A stretch of DNA of 50,980 nucleotides from an uncultured Actinomycetes bacterium (GTDB lineage Bacteria; Actinomycetota; Actinomycetes; Nanopelagicales; Nanopelagicaceae), in assembly GCA_903891755.1 (NCBI GenBank), contig CAITFY010000074.1, forward strand, positions 1 through 50,980, read 5' to 3'. A program made the position numbers and the translations under genes. Below are positions 8,163 to 16,528 of this stretch, piece after piece. The notes under the pieces were generated by a model, which was not told the DNA's origin, searched no databases, and worked only from the letters and a program-made list of their open reading frames with translations. Numbering within the stretch: the stretch's first letter is position 1; every line of letters begins with the position of its first letter.

Positions 8163-10196
8163 ATGTCCCAAGCGCTGCCATATCCCTCCGCCCCCGCGCA
8201 GTCGGAATCCCGCAGCGTCTTAGCGATCCCAGCATTCCGCAAACTCTGGAAGAGCATGGCCTTCTCCTCATTTGGAGATTGGCTCGGGCTTCTCGCCTCT
8301 ACTGCTCTCGCTCAAGAGCTCGCCGGAGGCAATTACCGTAAAGCCAACTTTGCTATTGCTGGTGTCTTCATCGTCCGCCTCCTCCCTGCCGTTTTATTAG
8401 GACCTCTTGCGGGGGTGATTGCAGATCGCTTTGATCGCAGACGGTTGATGATTGTCTGTGATGTTCTGAGGTTTGGTTTCTACCTATCAATCCCATTGGT
8501 GCATAGCTACATCTGGCTATATACCGCAACGGTAATTGTTGAAGCGGTCACGCTCTTCTGGTCTCCGGCCAAGGAAGCCTCAGTTCCTAATTTAGTTCCG
8601 AAAGAGAAGCTTGAATCGGCCAATCAGATGACCTTGCTCGCAAGTTATGGCAGCGCACCTGTAGCGGCTTTCGCCTTCACCTTTCTCGCGCTGATTGCAA
8701 AAACTTTTACATCTGCAGGTAATACTCGTTATACCTCAGCTGCTGATTTAGCACTTTATATCGATGCAATCTCATTCCTCTACACAGCGTGGATTGTCTA
8801 TCAATTACAAACTATTCCTAGGGGTTCGGCATCAAAGAGTGCAGTAAATGACAATCTCGGTAAATCACTTATAGATGGCTTTAAATTTGTCTCTCAATCA
8901 AAAGTTATCAGCGGATTAATCCTTGGCATGCTCGGTGCTTTCTTCGCTGCAGGTGCAGTCTTTGGATTAGCGAGAACATTTGCTGGAGATCTTAACGCGG
9001 GCGACTCCGCCTATGGAATTTTATTTGCTTCGGTATTTTCAGGTTTAGCACTCGGTGCTTGGCTTGGACCCAAAATCTTTGGGCAATTCTCTAGAAGGCG
9101 CATCTTTGGACTTTCACTCACGGCATCTTCATTGTTCTTGGCAATTCTTGCACTTTCAACAAATATCGTACTTGCCATATTAATGACTGTATTTGTAGGA
9201 GCTTTCGCTGGACTCTCACTTGTCACCGGACAAACTCTCCTGGGTATGGAAGTTGAAGATGATGTGCGCGGCAGAACTTTTGCCTTCGTGCAATCGCTGA
9301 TTCGCATCTCACTTATATTGGTTTTGGCAATTGCACCAATAATTGCGGCATCAATCGGAAGACATGAATTCACGATAGATAATATTCATCTGCGTTACAG
9401 CGGCGCTGAGTTCACAATGTTTGGGGCAGGTTTTATTGGTTTGGTTGTAGGAATCATCTCCTATAAACGCATGAAAGATCGTCCCAATGTTTCATTCTTC
9501 TCAGACATTATGGCCGCTTTCCGTGGAGAACTTGGTGGCATAACAGGCCACTCCCATAAGGGAATCTTTATCGCCTTCGAAGGCGGCGAAGGCTCAGGAA
9601 AGTCAACGCAGTCGCAACTTCTAAAGAAATACCTCACCAGTATTGGCGAGGAAGTAGTTGTAACTAGGGAACCCGGCGGCACAGTACTAGGTAAACAATT
9701 GCGGAAGATTTTGTTAGACCCTAAGACTGGCGAGATTTCACCGCGTGCAGAGGCTCTACTTTATGCAGCAGATAGAGCAAACCACGTTCACACAATCATC
9801 CAGCCAGCACTAGAGCGAGGCGAGATTGTTATTACAGATCGCTATTTGGATTCTTCGATTGCATACCAAGGTGCAGGGCGCGTTCTTCAACCCAATGAGG
9901 TAGCCAGAATTTCTCGCTGGGCGACTGAATCGCTAACCCCCAACCTGACAATCATCATGGATGTACCAGCAGAGATTGGGTTAAGCAGACTCGAGAGCGT
10001 CGACCGACTGGAACAAGAACCACTTGCCTTCCACGAAAGAGTTCGACGTGAATTCCTAAATTTGGCAAATCTTGATCCAGAACGTTACTTTGTTGTAAAC
10101 GCTACGCAAGACGTTGAAGTAATTGGCGCACAAATTCAAGAACGCGTCTCGAAACTTCCACACCTGAAGATTAACCGCGAAAAAACCAAGAAGTAG
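8163..10196 (+). CDS. tmk: MFS-type membrane domain fused to thymidylate kinase
   Basis: Two domains lie in one 677-residue chain. Residues about 25-445 form a major-facilitator-like module with about 11-12 membrane segments, including a motif-A-like GVIADRFDRRRLM. Residues about 463-670 are a complete thymidylate kinase: P-loop EGGEGSGKST (473-482), the DRY motif DRYLDSS (from D559) and a LID and C-terminal region with PLAFHERVRREFLNL. The kinase makes dTDP from dTMP for DNA synthesis and would be anchored at the inner face of the membrane. Similar MFS-Tmk fusions are known in other actinobacteria; the transported substrate is unknown. holB starts 2 bases after its stop, a pairing common across bacteria. 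Confidence 0.93.
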   Translation: MSQALPYPSAPAQSESRSVLAIPAFRKLWKSMAFSSFGDWLGLLASTALAQELAGGNYRKANFAIAGVFIVRLLPAVLLGPLAGVIADRFDRRRLMIVCDVLRFGFYLSIPLVHSYIWLYTATVIVEAVTLFWSPAKEASVPNLVPKEKLESANQMTLLASYGSAPVAAFAFTFLALIAKTFTSAGNTRYTSAADLALYIDAISFLYTAWIVYQLQTIPRGSASKSAVNDNLGKSLIDGFKFVSQSKVISGLILGMLGAFFAAGAVFGLARTFAGDLNAGDSAYGILFASVFSGLALGAWLGPKIFGQFSRRRIFGLSLTASSLFLAILALSTNIVLAILMTVFVGAFAGLSLVTGQTLLGMEVEDDVRGRTFAFVQSLIRISLILVLAIAPIIAASIGRHEFTIDNIHLRYSGAEFTMFGAGFIGLVVGIISYKRMKDRPNVSFFSDIMAAFRGELGGITGHSHKGIFIAFEGGEGSGKSTQSQLLKKYLTSIGEEVVVTREPGGTVLGKQLRKILLDPKTGEISPRAEALLYAADRANHVHTIIQPALERGEIVITDRYLDSSIAYQGAGRVLQPNEVARISRWATESLTPNLTIIMDVPAEIGLSRLESVDRLEQEPLAFHERVRREFLNLANLDPERYFVVNATQDVEVIGAQIQERVSKLPHLKINREKTKK

Positions 10197-10198
10197 CT

Positions 10199-11350
10199 AT
10201 GTCAGTTTTTGATTCACTGATAGATCAGAACGAGACCGTTGTAATTTTGAAAGATGCAGTAGCTGCTGCAAAGAATAATGAAGATGAATCCCAGAACATG
10301 ACTCATGCCTGGCTCTTTACGGGCCCACCAGGTTCGGGTCGAAGCAACACCGCTCTCGCATTTGCCGCAGCGCTTCTCTGCCCTGATTCAGGATGTAACT
10401 CCTGCGTCAATTGTGCGACTGCATTAAAAGGAACACATGCAGATGTCGAGCTGATTAGGACCGAAGGTCTTTCAATCAAGATCGACGAAATCCGTGAATT
10501 AATTACAAGAGCTTCATGGACTCCATCGGTTGCGCAATACCGTGTTGTAATTATTGAAGATGCTGATCGCCTTACTGAGTCCGCTGCGAATGCGCTGCTT
10601 AAAGCTATTGAAGAGCCAGGGCTGCGCACTGTTTGGTTACTCTGTGCCCCAACTCTGAGCGATGTCCTGCCAACGATTCGATCAAGGACACGTAACGTAA
10701 CCCTGCGGACTCCCTCAGTTGAAGCGGTTACAAAACTTCTCGAATCAGAATCGTTCTCTCCTCAGATTTCCGAACTTTCGGCAAAAGCATCTCAAGGACA
10801 CATTGGGCGTGCCAGATATCTTGCCAATAATCCAGAGGCACGGACTCGCAGAACCGACATCCTTAAGCTCCCACTCACGATCACCGATATCGCTTCTGCA
10901 TTCAAATGTGCTGGGCTTTTGGTTGATGCCGCTAAGCGTGAGGCCGAGGCAGACGCGTCCACACGGAATGACGCTGAAACGAGCGCCCTGAAAGAGGCCT
11001 GGGGTCAGCAAGGGAGTCGAGTGGTTCAAGGCGGGGCAAAGGCCGTTAAAGAGCTTGAAAAAGAGCAGAAATCGCGACAGACCAGAATGGTTCGGGATTA
11101 CTTAGATCGCGCCCTACTCGATATCGCCACCTTCTATCGAGATACCTTGCTGGTGCAGAACATGGATAATTTTCAGGCAAGTGAACTCATAAATACAGAT
11201 ATGGAACGTGAGATTAGAATTGTTGCCGCAGGAACTTCCCCCGAAGTAACTCTTAAGAAGTTAGAGGCAATTATGAAGACGCGGACAAACCTCGCGCGGA
11301 ACGCTGCACCTTTGCTGGCAGTTGAAGCGTTGATGGTGCAACTTCGATGA
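10199..11350 (+). CDS. holB: DNA polymerase III clamp-loader subunit delta'
   Basis: Delta' is a structural subunit of the clamp loader that places the beta clamp on DNA. The 383-residue protein has an AAA+ fold. Its P-loop is GPPGSGRS with Arg48 in place of the usual Lys, consistent with delta' being a non-ATP-binding stator. Four cysteines at 61, 66, 69 and 72 (CPDSGCNSCVNC) form the zinc module of the family. IIEDADRLTESAANALLKAIEEP is the Walker B/SRC-like region; the arginine-finger motif region reads PTIRSRT. It directly follows tmk and overlaps the next gene by 4 bases (ATGA). Confidence 0.92.
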   Translation: MSVFDSLIDQNETVVILKDAVAAAKNNEDESQNMTHAWLFTGPPGSGRSNTALAFAAALLCPDSGCNSCVNCATALKGTHADVELIRTEGLSIKIDEIRELITRASWTPSVAQYRVVIIEDADRLTESAANALLKAIEEPGLRTVWLLCAPTLSDVLPTIRSRTRNVTLRTPSVEAVTKLLESESFSPQISELSAKASQGHIGRARYLANNPEARTRRTDILKLPLTITDIASAFKCAGLLVDAAKREAEADASTRNDAETSALKEAWGQQGSRVVQGGAKAVKELEKEQKSRQTRMVRDYLDRALLDIATFYRDTLLVQNMDNFQASELINTDMEREIRIVAAGTSPEVTLKKLEAIMKTRTNLARNAAPLLAVEALMVQLR

Positions 11351-12837
11351 AGGTAAGAACCCTATTTATCTCGGCCCTTGCCCTCATTCTTCCCTCACTT
11401 CCAATTATTTCCACACCCGCAGATGCAACGCAAAATTGGACTCTCAAATCTTTACAGTCACAGACACTCAATTGGAGTGATTGCAACATAGGTTTTCTCT
11501 GCGCCAGTTTTAAAGTGCCAGTCGATTACAACCATATCGATAGCAACACAATAACTTTGCAAGCGATAAAGCACTCGGCGAATAATCCTTCAAAGCGAAT
11601 TGGCTCTCTCATCATGAATCCAGGTGGCCCCGGAGGCTCAGGAATTCAATATGTATTGAGCGCCGACTACATTGTTTCTAAGAGCATTGAGAATGTCTAT
11701 GACCTCATTGGTTTTGACCCTCGAGGTGTGAACCTCTCAGATCCCATCCGCTGTCTCACGGATAAAGAAGAAGATATCTTTCTTGGCGGAAACGGTTCGG
11801 TACAGAATTCCGCAGATTTAGCAGCCGGCATTTCATCAGCGAAGATGCTCGCTAATAACTGTGCAAGGGCGGCTGGTTCAAAGTTAGCTCATTACTCCAC
11901 TCTCGAAACAGCGAAAGATATGGAGCTCCTGCGAATCTTGCTGAAGGAACCAAAACTTAACTACATTGGAAAATCCTACGGGACGTTTCTTGGAGCCCTC
12001 TATGCAGCGCTCTATCCAAAAACCACTGGAAGAATTGTTTTGGATGGCGCAGTAGATCCCAATGTCTCGGTTGTAAATCAAAACATCGCCCAAGCGGTTG
12101 GATTTGATACCGCTCTTAAATCATATGTTGCGGCAAATCCCACGTATTCAATTCAAGAGATTAAAGCATTCATACAATTGAGCAGAACCAAACCACTTCA
12201 TACCAACGCCGGGCGAGAGCTGTCAGAATCTTTAGCTATAACAGGAATTGCCGCTGCGCTTTATGATCCCACCAATGGTTGGCCGGATTTAAAGTATGCA
12301 CTCTCTCAAGCCTTGGAAAAGAAAAACCCCAATGGATTTTTCTCGCTAGTCGATTCTTATAACGAGCGCGATGTAAATGGCCATTATGTAAGCAATCAGA
12401 CTGATATTTCAGAGATCACTTCCTGCCTCGATTTTAAGGATCCTCGTACCGTCGCCCAGATTCAGACTGACGCCGTTAAATTCGCGATCGCTGCACCTAT
12501 CTTTGGTCCATACCTGGCTTACTCTGGCTTGGCGTGTAAGTTTTGGAAGGTTGGTCCAGTCACGAGTCCAACCCTTACAAAATTGGCCACCAACCCACTC
12601 CTGGTGATCGGCACAACCAGAGACCCAGCGACCCCCTATCAGTGGGCTCAAGGCTTACATAAGGACCTATTGAACAGCACCCTAATCACCCTCAACGGTG
12701 ATGGGCATACTGGCGCAAATCGAGGCAGTAGCTGCGTCGACAAAGCCATGAACAAGTACCTACTCACTGGCGTGGTTCCAGCGCATGACCTCATCTGCGA
12801 CACAGATTCGGCGCTCTCCGCGGCCGTAGGTGCCTGA
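11347..12837 (+). CDS. Secreted alpha/beta hydrolase, tripeptidyl aminopeptidase (TAP) type
   Basis: The 496-residue protein begins with a signal peptide (about residues 1-28, ending SPADA-like at TPADATQ) and has the two-part TAP/S33 layout: an N-terminal alpha/beta hydrolase fold and a C-terminal TAP-like domain. The nucleophile is S210 in GKSYGT, with probable acid D426 (TTRDPATPY) and His H454 (GDGHTG). The oxyanion segment MNPGGPGGSG is typical. It is expected outside the cell or at the wall, removing short peptides from protein N-termini. The start overlaps holB by 4 bases, so it is translationally coupled to a replication gene; similar neighbours occur in other actinobacteria. Confidence 0.88.
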   Translation: MKVRTLFISALALILPSLPIISTPADATQNWTLKSLQSQTLNWSDCNIGFLCASFKVPVDYNHIDSNTITLQAIKHSANNPSKRIGSLIMNPGGPGGSGIQYVLSADYIVSKSIENVYDLIGFDPRGVNLSDPIRCLTDKEEDIFLGGNGSVQNSADLAAGISSAKMLANNCARAAGSKLAHYSTLETAKDMELLRILLKEPKLNYIGKSYGTFLGALYAALYPKTTGRIVLDGAVDPNVSVVNQNIAQAVGFDTALKSYVAANPTYSIQEIKAFIQLSRTKPLHTNAGRELSESLAITGIAAALYDPTNGWPDLKYALSQALEKKNPNGFFSLVDSYNERDVNGHYVSNQTDISEITSCLDFKDPRTVAQIQTDAVKFAIAAPIFGPYLAYSGLACKFWKVGPVTSPTLTKLATNPLLVIGTTRDPATPYQWAQGLHKDLLNSTLITLNGDGHTGANRGSSCVDKAMNKYLLTGVVPAHDLICDTDSALSAAVGA

Positions 12838-12885
12838 CGCATAACAGAAGTGGATGGATGGTAAAAAGCACCCTCGGGAATACGG

Positions 12886-12891
12886 CATTAT
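12886..12891 (+). promoter_or_regulatory. -10-like hexamer CATTAT, leaderless promoter
   Basis: CATTAT differs from TATTAT by one base and ends 7 bases before the ATG at 12898. The 60-base gap before the gene has no Shine-Dalgarno near the start. Confidence 0.5.
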
Positions 12892-12897
12892 TTCCCT

Positions 12898-13542
12898 ATG
12901 CGCCTCGACCATGTCTCATACGTAACCAGTCACGAACAACTCTCTGACACCGTACAACGTTTAGGCTCGACACTCGGCACCACATTTGTTGATGGTGGCA
13001 TTCACCCAAGATTCGGAACACGTAATTTCACTGCGCCACTTCATAACGGTCATTACCTTGAAGTTGTTTGCCCACTTGATCATCCAGCAACGGATAGCAA
13101 CCCATTTGGTCGCGCAGTTTCAAAACGCGCAAATGAAGGTGGCGGTTGGTTGACCTGGGTACTCTCAACAGATGACATCGCACCAATCGAAACCCGTATT
13201 GGTCGCCCAGCTGCTGAAGGCCATCGCATGAAGCCAGATGGAACTGATCTTCGTTGGAAGCAGATTGGCGTTTCAGATATTCTGCAAGATAAGCAACTTC
13301 CATTCTTTATCGAATGGCTTACAACTGAGCACCCATCAAAAGATGGAATTGCAACCGCATCAATTACTAAAGTTGAATTTTCTGGAGATAAAGAGAAGAT
13401 TCGCGAATATGCAGGCTCTGATGTTTCAGATGCAATTGGCGATGTAGAAATTATCTGGGTTGAACCAGAAACAAATGATGGAGATACCGGAATTGTCGCG
13501 GTCTACTTACAGACTCCAACTGGAGAAGTGCGCGTAGATTAA
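12898..13542 (+). CDS. Glyoxalase-like (VOC superfamily) protein
   Basis: The 214-residue cytoplasmic protein begins MRLDHVSYVT, the usual first strand of a vicinal-oxygen-chelate module with a candidate metal His at residue 5. It continues with GGIHPRFGTRNFTAPL and YLEVVCPLDHP, which match the Glyoxalase_3-like subgroup rather than classic glyoxalase I. The second half (FFIEWLTTEHPSKDG) suggests an internal duplication of the fold. The substrate is unknown. It is monocistronic, preceded by a leaderless-type promoter, and converges with the DUF6941-like gene, overlapping it by 4 bases at the 3' ends. Confidence 0.75.
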   Translation: MRLDHVSYVTSHEQLSDTVQRLGSTLGTTFVDGGIHPRFGTRNFTAPLHNGHYLEVVCPLDHPATDSNPFGRAVSKRANEGGGWLTWVLSTDDIAPIETRIGRPAAEGHRMKPDGTDLRWKQIGVSDILQDKQLPFFIEWLTTEHPSKDGIATASITKVEFSGDKEKIREYAGSDVSDAIGDVEIIWVEPETNDGDTGIVAVYLQTPTGEVRVD

Positions 13543-13979
13543 TTCGCTTGAATTACTTTAAATCTCGCGCGCTCTAACTCTTCACCATCAATTTCGCAGG
13601 TAAAAAGATAAGAACCCAGACGTGGCATAGGCAGCATTGGCATGTTAAATCCCAAATTAATAATCTGACCCTCACCAGGTTCTAGCCCTTCAGGGCGTCC
13701 AACTTGGAAATTCATCTCTGCTCTAAATGGTCCAAAGGTATCTGGCCCCGTTGGAAGTAAAACATCTTGGCCATCAATATCTTGCAATTTCATAAGTAAT
13801 TGATGATCTTTATTGGTTTCATTCCAGGGAACTTTTACTTGAACCGCCATTGCGATAGTGATTGGCCAAGGGGCTGGCACGCCTCCCGGCACATTAACTC
13901 GGTCAATTCCACCGCCAGAGATGTACATAAGGCCGTTTGGGGTTTCTACATGGTTACAAAGGATTGCAACAAGTTCCAT
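13539..13979 (-). CDS. DUF6941-like protein of unknown function
   Basis: The 146-residue protein starts MELVAILCNHVETPNGLMYI and is predicted to be all-beta, with PGGVPAPWPITIAMAV and FGPFRAEMNFQVG in the middle and a final strand ERARFKVIQAN. It resembles a family of small conserved actinobacterial proteins without assigned function; no catalytic motif is seen. I chose the ATG at 13979 because the longer frame to 14036 runs through the tRNA-Thr gene, and because a TACCCT hexamer lies 8 bases before this ATG. No signal peptide or membrane segment is present. Confidence 0.7.
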   Translation of the reverse strand: MELVAILCNHVETPNGLMYISGGGIDRVNVPGGVPAPWPITIAMAVQVKVPWNETNKDHQLLMKLQDIDGQDVLLPTGPDTFGPFRAEMNFQVGRPEGLEPGEGQIINLGFNMPMLPMPRLGSYLFTCEIDGEELERARFKVIQAN

Positions 13980-13986
13980 ATCGCAC

Positions 13987-13992
13987 AGGGTA
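13987..13992 (-). promoter_or_regulatory. -10 hexamer TACCCT of the DUF6941-like gene
   Basis: On the minus strand TACCCT ends 8 bases before the ATG at 13979. Its first two bases are shared with a plus-strand TACTCT that probably serves the tRNA. Confidence 0.45.
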
Positions 13993-13996
13993 CTCT
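13991..13996 (+). promoter_or_regulatory. -10 hexamer TACTCT of tRNA-Thr
   Basis: TACTCT lies 9 bases before the tRNA 5' end, so a transcript would start only a few bases before the mature tRNA. No convincing -35 is seen at 16-18 bases; a TTGCAA is 21 bases upstream. Confidence 0.35.
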
Positions 13997-14005
13997 TACG
14001 TCTCC

Positions 14006-14080
14006 GCCTCGGTGGCTCAGTGGTAGAGCAGCCCACTCGTAATGGGCAGGTCGCCGGTTCAATCCCGGCCCGAGGCTCCA
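14006..14080 (+). tRNA. tRNA-Thr, anticodon CGT
   Basis: The full cloverleaf can be drawn. The acceptor stem GCCTCGG pairs with CCGAGGC, the D arm contains TGGCTCAGTGGTAGAGCA, and the anticodon stem GCCCA pairs with TGGGC around the loop CTCGTAA. The T arm is GCCGG-TTCAATC-CCGGC, and CCA is encoded at 14078-14080. The anticodon CGT reads ACG, hence threonine. At 75 bases including CCA it is a normal class I tRNA. Confidence 0.96.
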
Positions 14081-14098
14081 GTCAAAAGAGGATAGCTC

Positions 14099-14830
14099 CT
14101 ACTTCGCTTTCACTCCCAGATAGAGGCGAGCCACTTCTGGGTCATCTAGCAAATCTGAACCTCGTCCGGTCAAAGCAACTTTTCCAGCTTCTAGAACAGC
14201 ACCCATAGATGAGACAGCCAGCCCTGAGCGGGCATTTTGCTCAACCAACAAGATAGTGCGTCCATCTTCGGCTAACGCTTTAACACTTTCAAAAACAAGT
14301 TTACGAGATTTAGGATCAAGTCCAATTGATGGTTCATCAAGCAAGATGAGCGCTGGATCTAACATTAAAGATCTAGCAACTTCAACTTGCTTCTGTTCTC
14401 CACCCGAAAGTGAGCCTGCGAGGGCGTTAGCTCTAACCTTAACAATTGGAAAAAGTTCAGCAGCTCGCTCCATTCGCTCTGCAATGAGCTTGTGATCGGT
14501 CAAAATAAACGCACCCATCATCATATTTTCATGAACGCTCATTCCCGGAAAGAGACTGCGATCTTGAGGGACATGAACAATCCCCAGATCTAAACGGCGA
14601 CGTGAAGTTAATTCACTGATTTCTTCACCGTTAAATCTCACGCTGCCGCTCTTGACTCCCAATAAGCCGCTCACAGTCTTAAGGACTGTTGACTTGCCGG
14701 ATCCATTTGGCCCAATTACGCAGACTATTTGACCTCTCTCAACGGTGAGATTTACACCTTTGAGTACCAGCCCAGCACCATATCCAGCAGTGACCTCTGT
14801 AAGTGAGAGTAAAGGTGTATTCGATGTCAT
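14099..14830 (-). CDS. livF: Branched-chain-type ABC importer ATPase LivF
   Basis: The second ATPase of a Liv/HAAT importer, 243 residues from ATG 14830. It has Walker A IGPNGSGKST, signature LSGGEQKQVEVARSL, Walker B LILLDEPSIGLD and H-region LLVEQNARSGLAVS; the ending of that last motif (VEQN rather than a His switch) is typical of LivF. The longer frame to 14890 would run into livG. The chosen ATG is one base after the livG stop and has GGGAAG just upstream. It is the last gene of the minus-strand transport operon. Confidence 0.93.
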   Translation of the reverse strand: MTSNTPLLSLTEVTAGYGAGLVLKGVNLTVERGQIVCVIGPNGSGKSTVLKTVSGLLGVKSGSVRFNGEEISELTSRRRLDLGIVHVPQDRSLFPGMSVHENMMMGAFILTDHKLIAERMERAAELFPIVKVRANALAGSLSGGEQKQVEVARSLMLDPALILLDEPSIGLDPKSRKLVFESVKALAEDGRTILLVEQNARSGLAVSSMGAVLEAGKVALTGRGSDLLDDPEVARLYLGVKAK

Positions 14831-14831
14831 G

Positions 14832-15563
14832 TTAACTTCCCAAATATGCTTCGAGGACTTGTGGGTTTGATTGAATCTCTTCTGGTGCACCTTGAGCGAT
14901 CTTTGCTCCGTGATCTAAAACTATAACGGGATTGCAAAGTCGCATCACAAGTTGCATATCGTGTTCAACGACCAGGAAGGTAACTCCAGCCTTATTGCGA
15001 TCACGAATATGCTTTTCCATGGTTTCAATCATTACCGGATTTACGCCGGCCGTAGGTTCATCTAAAAGTACTAGCTTTGGATTACTCATCAGAACCGATG
15101 CAAATTCCAAGAGTTTGCGCTGCCCGTACGAAAGGTCGCCCGCCCGCAAGTCATGTAATTTATCGAGTTTGAACTCTTCCAAGGTTGTCATGGCGCGAAT
15201 TCGATCTTTTGCACTTACGCGCATACCTAATAGTTGCTTCCAATCAAAGCTGCTAGAAATAACAAGATTCTCCAGAACCGTTAATTCCGGGAAAATACGA
15301 GCTTGCTGGAATGTACGTGATAACCCCGCGCGATACAGTGAAGCAGGTGTGGGCTTTGTGATCTTTTTGCCATCAAATTCGATAGTGCCCGAATCTGCCT
15401 TGAGATATCCAGTGATGATATTAAAGGCGGTTGTCTTACCCGATCCATTTGGTCCAATGAGTGCAGTAATAGAGCCTTTCTCAACTTCAAAACTGCAACT
15501 ATTAACCGCGGTGATACCTCCGAATTTTTTGACAATATTTTCGACTCTTAGGAGTGCGCTCAT
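14832..15563 (-). CDS. livG: Branched-chain-type ABC importer ATPase LivG
   Basis: This 243-residue ATPase pairs with LivF on the cytoplasmic side of LivHM. It has Walker A IGPNGSGKTTAFNIITGYL, the LivG-typical segment SRTFQQARIFPELTVLENL, signature LSYGQRKLLEFASVL, Walker B LVLLDEPTAGVNP and the His switch in FLVVEHDM. Its start overlaps the livM stop by 4 bases, and its stop is one base from the livF start. Confidence 0.94.
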   Translation of the reverse strand: MSALLRVENIVKKFGGITAVNSCSFEVEKGSITALIGPNGSGKTTAFNIITGYLKADSGTIEFDGKKITKPTPASLYRAGLSRTFQQARIFPELTVLENLVISSSFDWKQLLGMRVSAKDRIRAMTTLEEFKLDKLHDLRAGDLSYGQRKLLEFASVLMSNPKLVLLDEPTAGVNPVMIETMEKHIRDRNKAGVTFLVVEHDMQLVMRLCNPVIVLDHGAKIAQGAPEEIQSNPQVLEAYLGS

Positions 15564-16528
15564 GCCAATGCCTCCTTCTGCTTCTTCTTTAATCGCAATT
15601 TGTCAGAGATGGTTGGCAAAATGCCTCGAGGTAAAATCAACATGGTTACAAGGAAAATTCCCGCGTACGCGAGAAGGTAGAACTGGTTAGCTCCAAGCTG
15701 ATACGAAAGATACTGCTGCGCTGGAACGAGAATAAATGCTCCAAGTACTGGACCCCATAGCGTTGCGCGACCACCAAGAAATGTCATCAAGACCATTCCA
15801 ATTGTTATGAGTGGATCTACAGCGAATTGTGGATACACAAATCCTTCGTAGTACGCCCAAATACCACCGACCATTGCAGTGAGGCCAACGCTTAATGCGA
15901 AAGCAACGACCTTGACCTTAGTAACTTGGACTCCAACCCCATGAGCCTTATCTTCATCGGAACGAATAGCTGATAACGAAAGTCCTATCTTGGATTGACG
16001 GAAGTACATCGATGAACCCATCGCCAGAGCTACAAGTGCCAACATGGCAAAGTAGAAAGGTCGACCATAGGTGCTTGAATCAAATGGAGGAACAGCTACC
16101 CCTTTACCCTGAGCACCACCAGTGACCGCATGTAAGTTAAATGCGAGAGATTGAGCCATAAATAGCACCGTGATGGTCACAATTGCAAAGACATCTGCCC
16201 GCGTCTTCATCGCTACATATCCGATTGGGATGCTTAAGAGAGCAGCAACGATTCCAACTACTGGCAGAAATATAAAAGGTGGCCAACCATTGCCCACGCT
16301 ATTTTGAAAGACGATAGCCGTGAAATATGCCCCGAAGCCAAAGAATGCGGCATGCCCCAGTGAAGGGTACCCGGCATAGCCTCCGACAAGATTCCAAGAG
16401 GATGAGAGCGCAACATACATCAAGGTGAAGATGAACATATTTGTAAGCCACTGTGATGTAGTGAGAAAGGGGAAAGAGATGAGTGAGGCAAAAAAGAGTC
16501 CGCCACGCAGTAATCCATTACGGCTCAC
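15560..16528 (-). CDS. livM: Branched-chain-type ABC importer permease LivM
   Basis: The 322-residue membrane permease has about nine to ten hydrophobic segments and the family motif GGYAGYPSLGHAAFFGFGAY near residue 48, followed by the cytoplasmic coupling segment LSAIRSDEDKAHGVGV, which contacts the ATPases. It forms the translocation path with LivH. The start overlaps livH by 4 bases. The C-terminal Lys-rich tail KLRLKKKQKEALA is cytoplasmic. Confidence 0.93.
   Translation of the reverse strand: MSRNGLLRGGLFFASLISFPFLTTSQWLTNMFIFTLMYVALSSSWNLVGGYAGYPSLGHAAFFGFGAYFTAIVFQNSVGNGWPPFIFLPVVGIVAALLSIPIGYVAMKTRADVFAIVTITVLFMAQSLAFNLHAVTGGAQGKGVAVPPFDSSTYGRPFYFAMLALVALAMGSSMYFRQSKIGLSLSAIRSDEDKAHGVGVQVTKVKVVAFALSVGLTAMVGGIWAYYEGFVYPQFAVDPLITIGMVLMTFLGGRATLWGPVLGAFILVPAQQYLSYQLGANQFYLLAYAGIFLVTMLILPRGILPTISDKLRLKKKQKEALA

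Noticed and set aside
13980..14036. An N-terminal extension of the DUF6941-like protein
   Set aside because: It runs into the tRNA-Thr gene on the other strand and has an Arg-rich sequence produced by the tRNA, not a protein domain.
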